Part shown: piece by piece, positions 27,903 to 36,507 of the stretch | Numbering within the stretch: position 1 is the first letter of the stretch | Layout: every line of letters begins with the position of its first letter | Source: Azonexaceae bacterium | GTDB taxonomy: Bacteria; Pseudomonadota; Gammaproteobacteria; Burkholderiales; Rhodocyclaceae | Direction: 5' to 3' | Assembly (NCBI GenBank): GCA_013335535.1 | Contig: JAAXVL010000002.1 | Span: 62,001 to 126,000 of the forward strand | DNA: 64,000 bases | Position numbers and translations under genes: made by a program | Notes under the pieces: generated by a model | What the model was told of the DNA's origin: nothing | The model's input: only the letters and a program-made list of their open reading frames with translations | Databases searched by the model: none

Positions 27903-28778
27903 TTGAAGATTTTCCTTACTTATATTCTGGTAGGCTTTCTCTGGCTGCTGCACTGGTTGCCTCTGCCTGCACTACGGGCGCTCGGCTGGGGCTTGGGGCG
28001 GCTGCTCCATGCCTTGGGGCGGGAGCGGCGGAAGGTTGCACTGACCAATCTGCGGCTATGTTTTCCGGAAAAGAGCGAGGCTGAGCGTGAAGCCCTGGCC
28101 CGTGCACATTTTGTCGCGTTTGCCCGCGCTGTCCTTGATCGCACGCTGGGCTGGTGGGCCTCGAAAGAGCGGCTGCAAAAGCTCATTCGCATCCATGGCA
28201 GTGAAAATCTGACCGATTCCGAGGGGCGGCCGGTTATTCTCCTTTCCCCGCACTTTGTTGGTCTGGACGCCGGGGGGACGGTGATTTCCATGCATGTTGC
28301 TGGATGCAGCGTGTTCTCGAAACAGAAGAATCCGGTCCTCAACAAGTTGCTTTATGATGGACGGATGCGATTTAACGAGGCGGTGCTGTTGTCGCGCCAG
28401 GATGGCATGCGCAAAATCGTCAAGGCGATGAAGGATGGGCACCCGTTTTACTATTTGCCGGATATGGATTTCGGCCCGAAGGAGTCGATCTTCGTGCCAT
28501 TCTTCGGCGTTCAGGCGGCAACGATCCCCGCATTGTCGCGGCTGGTCCGACTGACGAACGCGCGCGTCGTGCCGGTCGTCTGCCATCAGGTGCCGGATGG
28601 CTACGAGATCGAGGTCATGCCGTCCTGGGAGAATTTTCCCGGGGCAAGTGTCGAAGCCGATACCGAATTCATGAACAAGTTTATTGAAGGCCAGGTGCTG
28701 CGCATGCCGGAGCAGTATTTCTGGTTGCACAAGCGTTTTAAAACCCGGCCACCCGGAGAGCAGAGGTTTTACCAATGA
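27903..28778 (+). CDS. LpxL/HtrB-family lysophospholipid acyltransferase (copy 2)
   Basis: About 291 residues: one N-terminal membrane segment (IFLTYILVGFLWLLHWLPL), the catalytic motif HFVGLD near residue 117, YYLPDMDFGPKESIFVPFFG near 185 and YFWLHKRFKTRP at the end. This last block is the usual ending of LpxL proteins. The start is uncertain: TTG 27903 has a GGAG 8 bp upstream and is preferred; GTG 27894 overlaps the previous stop. Its 3' end overlaps the GNAT gene by 4 bp. Confidence 0.88.
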   Translation: MKIFLTYILVGFLWLLHWLPLPALRALGWGLGRLLHALGRERRKVALTNLRLCFPEKSEAEREALARAHFVAFARAVLDRTLGWWASKERLQKLIRIHGSENLTDSEGRPVILLSPHFVGLDAGGTVISMHVAGCSVFSKQKNPVLNKLLYDGRMRFNEAVLLSRQDGMRKIVKAMKDGHPFYYLPDMDFGPKESIFVPFFGVQAATIPALSRLVRLTNARVVPVVCHQVPDGYEIEVMPSWENFPGASVEADTEFMNKFIEGQVLRMPEQYFWLHKRFKTRPPGEQRFYQ

Positions 28779-29278
28779 ACAGCCTGAAAATTGAAATCCG
28801 CCCCGTGACGCCGCCTGATGTGCCGGCGATCTCGGCTCTCGCCCGCGAAATCTGGCAGGCCACCTATCCCGGAATCATCACGCAGGAGCAGATTGATTTC
28901 ATGCTCGAGCAGCGCTACGGCCATGAGCGGCTGTACGACGATCTCGAGGATCTGCACAAATGGCTCGATCAGGCCTTTCTGGGGGATCGTCGCGTCGGCT
29001 TTGCCTTCAGCGAGATTTACAAAGGTGAATTCAAGCTCGACAAGCTGTACATCCACCCTGACGTGCAGCGCCAGGGCGTTGGTGGCCAGCTCATTGCTCA
29101 TGTCGCGGCTCGGGCCAAAAAAGAGGGCTATCCCTGTGTGATCCTGGCGGTTAACAAGCGCAACGACAAGGCCATCAATTCGTACAAGAAATACGGTTTC
29201 GTCGTGCGTGAAGCGATTGTCGACGACATCGGTCACGGCTACGTGATGGACGATTTCGTGATGGAGAAGAAGCTTTAA
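28775..29278 (+). CDS. GNAT-family N-acetyltransferase
   Basis: Protein of 167 residues with the GNAT fold: the acetyl-CoA-binding motif HPDVQRQGVGGQLIAHVA near residues 90-107, followed by LAVNKRNDKAINSYKKYGFVV. Substrate unknown. Its start overlaps the second acyltransferase gene (ATGA), so the three genes form one operon. No extra domains. Confidence 0.87.
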   Translation: MNSLKIEIRPVTPPDVPAISALAREIWQATYPGIITQEQIDFMLEQRYGHERLYDDLEDLHKWLDQAFLGDRRVGFAFSEIYKGEFKLDKLYIHPDVQRQGVGGQLIAHVAARAKKEGYPCVILAVNKRNDKAINSYKKYGFVVREAIVDDIGHGYVMDDFVMEKKL

Positions 29279-29282
29279 GATT

Positions 29283-29311
29283 TTGAGGCAACTACCTGTC
29301 TCTGCTATGCT
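29283..29311 (+). promoter_or_regulatory. Promoter of dapF-DUF484-xerC
   Basis: TTGAGG, a 17 bp spacer, then TATGCT, ending 27 bp before the dapF start. Both hexamers have four or more consensus bases. Confidence 0.55.
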
Positions 29312-29338
29312 TTTTAAAATCATTTGGTGAGGCGGTAC

Positions 29339-30169
29339 GTGAAACTCAAATTCTCGAAAATGCATGGTCTGGGCAACGATTTCGTTGTTCTTGACGGTGT
29401 TCGCCAGTCGCTGGCGCTGACGCCGGAGCAACTGTGTTATCTGGGCGATCGCCATTTCGGTGTCGGCTGCGACCAGATTCTGTTGGTTGAAAAGGCGATG
29501 CAACCAGGTGTCGATTTTCGCTACCGCATCTTCAACGCCGACGGAGGCGAGGTCGAGCAGTGTGGCAACGGGGCGCGCTGCTTCGTGCGTTTTGTCCATG
29601 AGCAGGGGCTGACCGACAAGCGCGAGATTCGTGTCGAAACAATGAAGGGCATCATCAGCCCGCGCCTTGAAGGCGATGGCAATGTCACGGTGGACATGGG
29701 TGTTCCCCGCTTTTTGCCGGCTGAAATCCCCTTCCTGGCCGATGACGATGTGATCGTGCACATGCTCGACGTGGCAGACGAAACACTCGAAACGAGCGTG
29801 GTCTCGATGGGTAATCCGCACGCCGTGCAGGTCGTCGAGAGTGTTGATTCGGCGCCGGTTGGCGAGCACGGGCCCTTGATCGAAAAGCACCCCCGCTTTC
29901 CGCAGCGGGTCAATGCTGGATTCATGCAGATCGTCGATCGCCACGCCATCAAGCTGCGCGTTTATGAGCGCGGGGCGGGCGAAACGATGGCGTGTGGCAC
30001 CGGTGCCTGTGCGGCGGTGGTTGCCGGCATTCGCCGCGGTCTGCTTGATTCGCCGGTCCGCGTCGCGACGCGCGGTGGCGACCTGAATATTGCCTGGGGC
30101 GGCGGCGAGCGGCCGGTTTTGATGACCGGTCCGGCGGTAACGGTATTTACTGGAGAAATTGAATTATGA
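29339..30169 (+). CDS. dapF: Diaminopimelate epimerase
   Basis: Converts LL- to meso-diaminopimelate for lysine and peptidoglycan. The 276-residue protein has [15 protein letters not shown] at the N-terminus and two active-site Cys motifs: CGNGARCF near residue 76 and [12 protein letters not shown] near 218. The start is GTG 29339 (MKLKFSKM) after GAGGCGG; this gives the normal family length. Its 3' end overlaps the DUF484 gene by 4 bp, the conserved dapF-DUF484-xerC arrangement. Confidence 0.95.
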   Translation: MKLKFSKMHGLGNDFVVLDGVRQSLALTPEQLCYLGDRHFGVGCDQILLVEKAMQPGVDFRYRIFNADGGEVEQCGNGARCFVRFVHEQGLTDKREIRVETMKGIISPRLEGDGNVTVDMGVPRFLPAEIPFLADDDVIVHMLDVADETLETSVVSMGNPHAVQVVESVDSAPVGEHGPLIEKHPRFPQRVNAGFMQIVDRHAIKLRVYERGAGETMACGTGACAAVVAGIRRGLLDSPVRVATRGGDLNIAWGGGERPVLMTGPAVTVFTGEIEL

Positions 30170-30837
30170 GCGCCATGTTCCCCGAAGAAATCGCGGACTA
30201 CCTGAAAAATAACCCGAGCTTTTTCGAACAGTACGCCGACCTCATGGCCCAGATATTCGTGCCACATCCACACGGCGGGCGCACTGTGTCGCTGGCCGAG
30301 CGCCAGATGCTGACGCTGCGCGACAAGAATCGGGCGACCGAGAGCAAGCTGGCTGAACTGATTTCGTTCGGCGAGGAAAACGACCAGATCGGCGAAAAAG
30401 TGCATCGTCTCTCCGTCGCGCTGATTGCCGCCGAGACCTTCCAGGCGGTGATCCATCTGCTCAACTTTCATCTGCGCGACGATTTTTCCGTGCCGCATGT
30501 TGCCCTGCGTTTGTGGGACAAGCCGGAAGGCATCGAGGATCTGCCGGAATTTGCGGCGGTCAGCGAGGAGTTGCAGGTTTTCGCTGAAACGCTGGCCCGG
30601 CCGTACTGCGGCTCGACTGCCGGTTTCGGTACAACCTCGTGGTTTGGCGAGGCGGCCTCGCATATTCGCTCGCAGGCGCTGATCGCCCTGCGCAACGGTG
30701 GCGGCACCATCGGCATGATTGCGCTGGGCAGCGAGGACGCGCAGCGCTTCTACGCCGACATGGGCACGCTCTATCTCGAGCGTCTCGGTGAAATGGTTTC
30801 CGCAGCCCTGGCCAGAGTGACCAAGAGCGTGCTGTGA
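30166..30837 (+). CDS. DUF484 family (GAF-like) protein
   Basis: Protein of 223 residues. It opens with [49 protein letters not shown] in short blocks typical of DUF484: an N-terminal helical part with the [14 protein letters not shown] motif, then a GAF-like domain ending in [23 protein letters not shown]. The biochemical role is unknown. It is nearly always placed between dapF and xerC, and overlaps both here by 4 bp. Confidence 0.9.
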   Translation: MSAMFPEEIADYLKNNPSFFEQYADLMAQIFVPHPHGGRTVSLAERQMLTLRDKNRATESKLAELISFGEENDQIGEKVHRLSVALIAAETFQAVIHLLNFHLRDDFSVPHVALRLWDKPEGIEDLPEFAAVSEELQVFAETLARPYCGSTAGFGTTSWFGEAASHIRSQALIALRNGGGTIGMIALGSEDAQRFYADMGTLYLERLGEMVSAALARVTKSVL

Positions 30838-31730
30838 GTCCGGCTGCTGCGGTCGACGCCTGGCTGGCCGAACTTTCGGATCAGCGCCGGCTGTCGCCGC
30901 ACACCATTTCCAATTATCGGCGTGATCTTGAAAAGCTGCTGACGTCGGCAGGGGAAACGCCGCTGGCCAGCCTGCTGGTGCATCACATTCGCCGCTTTGT
31001 CGCCCAGCTCCATGGTCAGGGCTTGGGTGGTCGTTCGCTGGCGCGGACGTTGTCGGCCTGGCGCGGCTTCTTTGGCTGGCTAGGCGAACGCGGCCAAATC
31101 AAGGCCAATCCCTGCGATGGCATCCGGCCGCCGAAATCGCCGCGTCTGCTGCCCAAGGCTTTGTCCGTCGACGAAACTGCCCGCTTGCTGGCACCCTTCG
31201 AGGACGACGATCCGGTTCTGGGGGCGCGCGATCTGGCGATGTTCGAGCTGTTCTACTCCTCCGGCCTGCGCCTGGCCGAACTGGTTTCGCTTGATTGTGA
31301 GGTGCTCGACAGCGTGGCGCATGAAGGCGAGATCCGCGTGCTCGGCAAGCGCAGCAAGTTGCGCCTGGTGCCGGTTGGCAGCAAGGCGCGCGAGGCGCTG
31401 GCAGCCTGGGCTGCGTTGCGGGATCAATTGGCCAGGCCAGCGGAAAAAGCGCTGTTCGTCGGCCAGCGCGGCGGGCGTATTAGCCCGCGTCTGGTTGAAG
31501 CACGGCTGGCCCGGCGCGCCGTGCTACTGGGATTGCCGGCGCACGTTCATCCGCACATGCTGCGCCATTCGTTCGCGTCGCACGTCCTGCAGTCCTCGGG
31601 CGACCTGCGTGCGGTCCAGGAAATGCTCGGCCACGCCAGCATCGCCTCGACGCAGGTCTATACCCATCTCGACTTCCAGCATCTGGCCAAGGTCTACGAT
31701 TCGGCCCATCCGCGGGCCAAGGCGAAATAG
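30834..31730 (+). CDS. xerC: Tyrosine recombinase XerC
   Basis: Resolves chromosome dimers with XerD at dif. The 298-residue protein has an N-terminal core-binding domain (YRRDLEKLL, SLARTLSAWRGFFGWL). Its catalytic domain shows the Arg in YSSGLRLAEL, the HMLRHSFASHVL box, LGHASIASTQVYTH (nucleophile Tyr) near residues 262-275, and a family-typical end. The start is GTG 30834, overlapping the DUF484 stop. An interspersed element begins 8 bp after its stop. Confidence 0.94.
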   Translation: MSPAAAVDAWLAELSDQRRLSPHTISNYRRDLEKLLTSAGETPLASLLVHHIRRFVAQLHGQGLGGRSLARTLSAWRGFFGWLGERGQIKANPCDGIRPPKSPRLLPKALSVDETARLLAPFEDDDPVLGARDLAMFELFYSSGLRLAELVSLDCEVLDSVAHEGEIRVLGKRSKLRLVPVGSKAREALAAWAALRDQLARPAEKALFVGQRGGRISPRLVEARLARRAVLLGLPAHVHPHMLRHSFASHVLQSSGDLRAVQEMLGHASIASTQVYTHLDFQHLAKVYDSAHPRAKAK

Positions 31731-31737
31731 CCGGGCA

Positions 31738-31775
31738 ATTCCACGGTCAACCGGGAAAATCGGCCAAAAATCAAG
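31738..31775 (-). repeat. Interspersed element, intergenic copy after xerC
   Basis: Minus strand: GATTTTTGGCCGATTTTCC then CGGTTGACCGTGGAATTG. It lies between the xerC stop and the promoter of the 52-codon gene. Confidence 0.85.
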
Positions 31776-31781
31776 GCTTCG

Positions 31782-31810
31782 TTGACGATTCATCCACAGG
31801 GCGCTATCCT
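31782..31810 (+). promoter_or_regulatory. Promoter of the 52-codon gene
   Basis: TTGACG, a 17 bp spacer, TATCCT; 38 bp upstream of the start codon. Close to sigma-70 consensus. Confidence 0.65.
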
Positions 31811-31848
31811 CTGCGGTTTCGCAAAATCGCTGGATTCAAGGAGTTATC

Positions 31849-32007
31849 ATGGCCGCTACCATCAATCGTGTTCGCCGTTCCTCGCTGGAGCGCCGCTGCA
31901 TTTCCAAGTCCACCAAGCGCCTGTTCAAGGGCATGAGCAAGACCATGTTCAAGGTCATGTACGGTGCCGAGTGCCATCAGCGCAACCGTAAGGCCCTGGG
32001 CGCTTAA
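31849..32007 (+). CDS. Small basic Cys-containing protein (52 aa), unknown
   Basis: ATG 31849 with an AAGGAG Shine-Dalgarno 5 bp upstream opens 52 codons to TAA. The product starts MAATINRVRRSSLERRCISK and is strongly basic (about 14 Arg/Lys) with two Cys and a Met/Phe-rich centre. There is no signal peptide and no membrane segment. It has its own promoter and a strong terminator, so it is a single-gene unit. I do not recognise a family; a ribosome- or RNA-associated role would fit the charge but is a guess. Confidence 0.72.
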   Translation: MAATINRVRRSSLERRCISKSTKRLFKGMSKTMFKVMYGAECHQRNRKALGA

Positions 32008-32025
32008 GTTTTCGCCAGTATTCCG

Positions 32026-32066
32026 AGCCCCGGTTGCCGCAAGGTGACCGGGGCTTCTTCATTTTT
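32026..32066 (+). terminator. Intrinsic terminator of the 52-codon gene
   Basis: AGCCCCGGT / ACCGGGGCT with a 12-base loop, followed by TCTTCATTTTT. It ends 16 bp before the rlmI start, so rlmI probably depends on read-through or its own weak promoter. Confidence 0.85.
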
Positions 32067-32081
32067 GACTTCGGGAAAAAC

Positions 32082-33272
32082 ATGGCTCAGCTGATTCTGC
32101 TTCCGGGCAAGGAACGTTCGGCGTTCAAGCATCATCCGTGGTTGTTCGCCGGTTCGGTCGGCCGCCTTGAAGGCCGGGCACGGCCGGGTGATACGGTCGA
32201 AGTGCTGGCCGACAACCTGCGGCCGCTCGGGCGCGCTGCCTACAGTCCGAAGTCGCAGATTCGCGCACGCTTCTGGACTTTCGATGCCGACGAGCCGATC
32301 GACGACGCCTTCTTCAAGCGGCGCATCGCGGCGGCCGTGGCGCTGCGTCAGTCGCTGCCGGAACTGCGCGGCCAGCAGGGCTTGCGCCTGATCCACGCCG
32401 AATCCGATGGCTTGCCAGGCGTCATTGCCGACCAGTACGGCGACACGGTGGTTGTCCAGCTGACTTCGGCCGGCGCCGACAAGTGGCGCAATGCCATCGT
32501 CGCCGGGCTGGTCAAGGCAACCGGCTGTGCCCGTGTCTATGAGCGTTCCGATTCCGATGTTCGTGGCCTTGAGGGGCTGGGTCCGACGACCGGCTGGCTG
32601 CATGGCGAGGCGCCGGCGACGCCGTTGTCCATCGATGAAAATGGTGTCCGGCTGGCTATCGATATTGCTGGCGGCCACAAGACCGGTTTCTATCTCGACC
32701 AGCGCGAGAACCGCGCCTTGCTCGGCGCGTTGGCGGCCGGCAAGGATGTCCTGAACTGCTTCTGCTACACCGGCGGTTTTTCGCTGCAGGCGCTGGCCGG
32801 CGGTGCCAAGAGCGTACTGTCCATCGATTCCTCGGGCCCGGCGCTGGCGCAGGCCCAGGCCAATTTGGCCCTGAATCCGAAGTTGCCGGCCGACCGGGCG
32901 CAATGGCAGGAGGCGGATGTGTTTCAGGCGCTGCGCGATTTTCGCAAGGCGGGCCAGCTGTTCGACCTCATCGTCCTCGATCCGCCCAAGTTTGCGCCGT
33001 CCGCGGCTCATGCAGACCGGGCGGCGAAGGCTTACAAGGACATCAATATTCTGGGTTGCCGGCTGCTCAAGCCCGGTGGGCTGTTGATGACCTATTCGTG
33101 TTCGGGCGGCGTCGGGCTGGAAATGTTCCAGAAAATCATCGCCGACTCGGCGCTCGATGCCGGGCGCAGCGCACGTATCGTTCGTCGCCTGGCCGGCGCG
33201 GCCGATCATCCGGTGGCGTTGAACTTCCCGGAAGGCGAATATCTCAAAGGCTTGCTGGTGCAGGTGGACTGA
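32082..33272 (+). CDS. rlmI: 23S rRNA m5C1962 methyltransferase
   Basis: SAM-dependent methyltransferase of 396 residues, the same length as E. coli RlmI. An N-terminal PUA domain (LLPGKERSAFKHHPWLFAGSV) and a central EEHD-like region precede the catalytic domain: GHKTGFYLDQRENR near residue 195, VLNCFCYTGGFSLQALAGGA (SAM loop) and LIVLDPPKFAPS, then the catalytic-Cys segment MTYSCSGGV. ATG 32082 gives the family N-terminus; the upstream in-frame part overlaps the terminator. Confidence 0.93.
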   Translation: MAQLILLPGKERSAFKHHPWLFAGSVGRLEGRARPGDTVEVLADNLRPLGRAAYSPKSQIRARFWTFDADEPIDDAFFKRRIAAAVALRQSLPELRGQQGLRLIHAESDGLPGVIADQYGDTVVVQLTSAGADKWRNAIVAGLVKATGCARVYERSDSDVRGLEGLGPTTGWLHGEAPATPLSIDENGVRLAIDIAGGHKTGFYLDQRENRALLGALAAGKDVLNCFCYTGGFSLQALAGGAKSVLSIDSSGPALAQAQANLALNPKLPADRAQWQEADVFQALRDFRKAGQLFDLIVLDPPKFAPSAAHADRAAKAYKDINILGCRLLKPGGLLMTYSCSGGVGLEMFQKIIADSALDAGRSARIVRRLAGAADHPVALNFPEGEYLKGLLVQVD

Positions 33273-33320
33273 GCGCCGCTCCGTCATCTGACCGTAAAGC
33301 CAAGCTGATAAACTGAACAG

Positions 33321-33602
33321 ATGCTTCATCTGCGCCGGCTCCTTCTCGTTGTCGTGCTCCTCTTCGCCCAACTGGCGGCGGGGGCGCACGCGGTTGAGCA
33401 TGCGGCGAGCAACGATGATGGTTTGCCGACGCATGTCTGCCAGCTTTGTCTGGCGGCGCATGATCTCGGCGTGGCCTTGCCGTCGCTGGCGGCGCTGCCG
33501 CCGGTACTGGCCCTTCAGTTCGTTCCGACGTCTTTTTCGGCGCATGGCCGTAGCGCCTTTCCGGCGCCCATCGCGACTCAGCAGGGTCCGCCTCTTTTCT
33601 GA
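33321..33602 (+). CDS. Small exported protein with CxxC motif
   Basis: Protein of 93 residues with an N-terminal signal peptide (LRRLLLVVVLLFAQLAAGAHA). The mature part begins with a His-rich stretch and HVCQLCLAAHDLG, followed by a Leu/Pro-rich region. It resembles the DUF2946-like small proteins that accompany metal-transport genes. It starts 48 bp after rlmI and precedes the porin and zinc-type ABC genes, so a metal-handling role is plausible but unproven. Confidence 0.6.
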   Translation: MLHLRRLLLVVVLLFAQLAAGAHAVEHAASNDDGLPTHVCQLCLAAHDLGVALPSLAALPPVLALQFVPTSFSAHGRSAFPAPIATQQGPPLF

Positions 33603-33634
33603 AATTGCCCTCTTTTTCCGGTTGACCGTGGAAG
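33601..33634 (+). repeat. Interspersed element, intergenic copy before the porin gene
   Basis: GAAATTGCCCTCTTTTTCC then GGTTGACCGTGGAAGC. It starts at the stop codon of the small exported-protein gene, 43 bp before the porin start. Confidence 0.85.
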
Positions 33635-33676
33635 CACCGCGCTTGGCCGTTTATTACGCAATTTCAGGAAATTTCC

Positions 33677-35026
33677 ATGCAAAAGTCTTTTGCCATGGCG
33701 GCCTTGCTGGCTGCCTCATGCGGCGCGCACGCCGCATCCGATGCCGATCTGGCCGCCATCCGCGCCCAGATCGACGACATGAAAAAAACCTACGAGCAGC
33801 GCATTGCGGCGCTCGAACAGCGGCTGGTTCAGGCTGAATCACAGGCCAGCTCGCAGGCTAAATCCGAAAAGTCGGTGCCGGCGCCAAGCCCGGTGGAAAA
33901 TCGCCAGTCCGTGGCGCCTACTAACGCCTTCAATCCCGAAGTCTCGCTGATTCTCCAGGGGCAGTACCGCCACGCCAAAAACGTTCCGGGGCGAGGCATC
34001 ACCGGCTTTGTGCCGGGCGGCGAGGGCTTGAACACGCGCGGCTTTTCGGTCGATGAAACGGAGCTGGTGCTGGCTGCCAATATCGATCCCTACTGGCGCG
34101 GTCAGGTCATCGTGGCGATGGCTGACGGTCAGGCCAATATCGAGGAAGCGTGGTTCCAGTCGCTGGCCATCGGCCAGGGCGTCGGCCTGAAAGTGGGGCG
34201 TTATCGCTCGAGCATCGGTTACCTCAACGAGCAACATCCGCACATGTGGGATTTTGCCGATGCTCCGCTCATGTACCAGGCGATGTTCGGCGAAGGGGCC
34301 AGCTATGTGCAGGATGGCGTGCAGCTGAAATGGCTGGCGCCGACGTCGCTGTTTGTCGAACTGGGTTCTGAAATTGGTCGCGGCGCTAATTTTCCGGGGA
34401 CTGATCACAACAACAATGGAACTGGCGGCGGCGCGCTGTATATCCATGTCGGCGACGATGTCGGCGTCTCCAATAGCTGGCGAGCCGGAGCGTCGTGGTT
34501 GAAGACGCGGGCTAGCGAGCGGAGTTCGGACTTTGTCGAACAACTGGGTGGTAACGTCGCGCAGGGCGTTTTCAACGGCGATTCGTCGACCTGGCTGGCT
34601 GATTTCGTCTGGAAGTGGGCGCCGAACGGCAATTCGGCGCATCAGAACTTCAAGTTCCAGAGCGAGTATTTCGTGCGCGAGGAGAAGGGCAGTTTGAACG
34701 CGACGTCGGTTGATAGCAGCTACAAGACCCGCCAGTCCGGCTGGTACGCCCAGGGCGTCTATCAATTCACGCCGCAATGGCGGGCCGGCTTGCGTTATGA
34801 GCAGCTTGACAGCGGTACGCGTGATTTCGGCGCCAATGCGGCCAATCTGGTTGTCGACAGCTATCGCCCGAAAAAGGCGTCGGCGATGGTCGATTGCAGC
34901 TGGAGCGAGTTCTCGCGCGTCCGTCTGCAGATTGCGCAGGACAAGTCGATGTTCGGCATCACCGACAATCAGCTGACCCTGCAGTACGTCATGAGCCTGG
35001 GCGCCCACGGCGCACACAAGTTCTAG
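33677..35026 (+). CDS. Outer-membrane porin-like beta-barrel with N-terminal coiled coil
   Basis: Protein of 449 residues with a signal peptide (FAMAALLAASCGAHA). An Ala/Glu-rich coiled-coil segment follows (about 20-55, LAAIRAQIDDMKKTYEQRIAALEQR in short blocks) as in trimeric OprP-like porins. The rest alternates aromatic and small residues, as expected of a beta-barrel, and ends in Phe (GAHGAHKF). It lies 9 bp upstream of the zinc-type binding-protein gene and is likely the outer-membrane entry for that system. The transported ion is inferred from neighbours only. Confidence 0.75.
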   Translation: MQKSFAMAALLAASCGAHAASDADLAAIRAQIDDMKKTYEQRIAALEQRLVQAESQASSQAKSEKSVPAPSPVENRQSVAPTNAFNPEVSLILQGQYRHAKNVPGRGITGFVPGGEGLNTRGFSVDETELVLAANIDPYWRGQVIVAMADGQANIEEAWFQSLAIGQGVGLKVGRYRSSIGYLNEQHPHMWDFADAPLMYQAMFGEGASYVQDGVQLKWLAPTSLFVELGSEIGRGANFPGTDHNNNGTGGGALYIHVGDDVGVSNSWRAGASWLKTRASERSSDFVEQLGGNVAQGVFNGDSSTWLADFVWKWAPNGNSAHQNFKFQSEYFVREEKGSLNATSVDSSYKTRQSGWYAQGVYQFTPQWRAGLRYEQLDSGTRDFGANAANLVVDSYRPKKASAMVDCSWSEFSRVRLQIAQDKSMFGITDNQLTLQYVMSLGAHGAHKF

Positions 35027-35035
35027 GAGCCGACC

Positions 35036-35932
35036 ATGAAACATTTCATTTTTGCCTGTTTTTTCGGGTTGACCGTGGGAAGCGCCCAGGCCGACCTGAA
35101 AATCTTCGCCACCGTGCCGGAATGGGGTGCGCTGGCGCAGGAAATCGGGGGCGGCAAGGTCAAGGTCTATACCGCGACCAACGCCTTCCAGGACCCACAC
35201 CGCATCGAGGCCAAGCCGTCGCTGCTGGCACAAGCGCGGCAGGCCAATCTGGTCATCGCCGCCGGTGCCGATCTGGAAATCGGCTGGTTGCCGCTGGTCC
35301 TGCGCGATTCGGGAAATGCGGCCATCCAGAACGGTCAGCCGGGTTATTTTCAGGCGGCCAACTTCGTCAATCGCCTTGAACTCCCGGCCACGCTCGACCG
35401 CGCCAACGGCGACGTTCATGCCGCCGGCAATCCACACACCCACCTCGATCCACGCAATGTGCTGAAAGTCGGCGAGGCACTGACGGCGCGCATGGCCGAA
35501 CTCGACGCGCCCAACGCCGCCGCCTATCAGGCCGGCTACCAGGCCTTCGCCGGCAAATGGCAGACGGCAATGACGCGCTGGCAGAAAGACGCGGCCCCAC
35601 TCAAGGGCGTGCCGGTGCTCGTTCACCACGCCTCCTTCGTCTATTTGCTCAACTGGCTGGGCATGAAGGAAGTCGGCACGCTCGAACCGAAGCCCGGCAT
35701 CGAGCCGACCAGCGGTCATTTGACCGGCCTCCTGGCACGCCAGCCGGGCGCGCCGGCCCAAATGGTCCTGCGTGCCGCCTATCAGCAGGAAGGGCCGAGC
35801 CAGTGGATGGCAGGAAAGACCGGCATGCCGGCCATCCTGCTGCCCTACACGGTGGGGGGCACGCCTGAGGCGAAAGACTTGTTCGGGCTGTTCGACGATA
35901 CGCTTCAGCGTTTGTTGAAAGGACTGCGGTGA
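35036..35932 (+). CDS. Zinc/manganese-type ABC transporter substrate-binding protein
   Basis: Cluster A-I (ZnuA-like) periplasmic binding protein of 298 residues. Candidate metal ligands are His in FQDPHRIEAKPS, His in GNPHTHLDPRN, His in LVHHASFVYL and a C-terminal acidic position. The usual His/Asp-rich zinc loop is absent or very short (HAAGNPHTH). The signal peptide (KHFIFACFFGLTVGSAQA) is encoded by a copy of the interspersed element. Co-transcribed with porin, ATPase and permease. Zinc is the likely metal; manganese cannot be excluded. Confidence 0.85.
   Translation: MKHFIFACFFGLTVGSAQADLKIFATVPEWGALAQEIGGGKVKVYTATNAFQDPHRIEAKPSLLAQARQANLVIAAGADLEIGWLPLVLRDSGNAAIQNGQPGYFQAANFVNRLELPATLDRANGDVHAAGNPHTHLDPRNVLKVGEALTARMAELDAPNAAAYQAGYQAFAGKWQTAMTRWQKDAAPLKGVPVLVHHASFVYLLNWLGMKEVGTLEPKPGIEPTSGHLTGLLARQPGAPAQMVLRAAYQQEGPSQWMAGKTGMPAILLPYTVGGTPEAKDLFGLFDDTLQRLLKGLR
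35041..35082 (+). repeat. Interspersed element, copy encoding a signal peptide
   Basis: CATTTCATTTTTGCCTG, then TTTTTTCGGGTTGACCGTGG, beginning 6 bases into the binding-protein gene. In frame it gives FIFACFFGLTVGS, the hydrophobic core of the signal peptide. One mismatch to the core (TCGGG for TCCGG). Confidence 0.75.
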
Positions 35933-36507
35933 GCCTTCTTCTCCGTACCGAGAAGCTCGTCGTCGGCTGGCAGCAGCCGGCGACGCAGCCGCTCGACTTG
36001 AGCGTCGCGGCCGGTGAGATCGTCGGCCTGACCGGTCCCAACGGCGTCGGCAAAAGTACGCTGCTCGCGGCTTTTGCCGGCCGGGCCAAAGTGTTTTCCG
36101 GGCGCATCGAGCAATCTCCGGGCGTTCGCTTGGCCTTGCAGAGGCAGGACGTGCCGCCGGTCGTCGGCATGCCCTTGTCCGGGCGCGAGCTGCTGGCGCT
36201 GACCGGGGCTGCATCCGACGGTCTGCCGACCTGGCTGGCCGGTCGTCTCGACATCCGGCTCGACCGCTTGTCCGGCGGCCAGCGCCATTACCTGACGCTA
36301 TGGGCGGTCCTGCAGGCACCGGCCGATCTGGTGCTGCTCGACGAACCGACCAACAATCTCGACGTGGCCGGTGTCGCCCACCTGACCGAACACCTGCGCG
36401 ACCGGGCGGCAGCCGGGGCCGGCATTCTCGTCGTCAGTCACGACACGGCCTTTGTCGACGCCGTGTGCGACCGGGTGATCGGTCTGAGAGGGAGCGATGT
36501 CGACTGA
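35929..36507 (+). CDS. Metal ABC transporter ATPase
   Basis: Short ABC ATPase of 192 residues (typical ZnuC is about 250). Walker A is GPNGVGKST near residue 36, signature LSGGQRHYLTL near 112, Walker B LVLLDEPTNNLD near 132 and the switch His in VVSHDT. All catalytic parts are present, so it looks functional despite its length. The start is GTG 35929, overlapping the binding-protein stop by 4 bp. It energises the downstream permease. Confidence 0.87.
   Translation: MSLLLRTEKLVVGWQQPATQPLDLSVAAGEIVGLTGPNGVGKSTLLAAFAGRAKVFSGRIEQSPGVRLALQRQDVPPVVGMPLSGRELLALTGAASDGLPTWLAGRLDIRLDRLSGGQRHYLTLWAVLQAPADLVLLDEPTNNLDVAGVAHLTEHLRDRAAAGAGILVVSHDTAFVDAVCDRVIGLRGSDVD

Noticed and set aside
30834-31730. 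Tyrosine recombinase as an integrase of a mobile element
   Set aside because: The dapF-DUF484-xerC order and full-length XerC motifs show it is the housekeeping dimer-resolution enzyme.
33839-36319. Open frame of over 800 codons antisense to the porin and binding-protein genes
   Set aside because: It runs across three well-supported plus-strand genes and is Arg/Gln-rich like other shadow frames of high-GC DNA.
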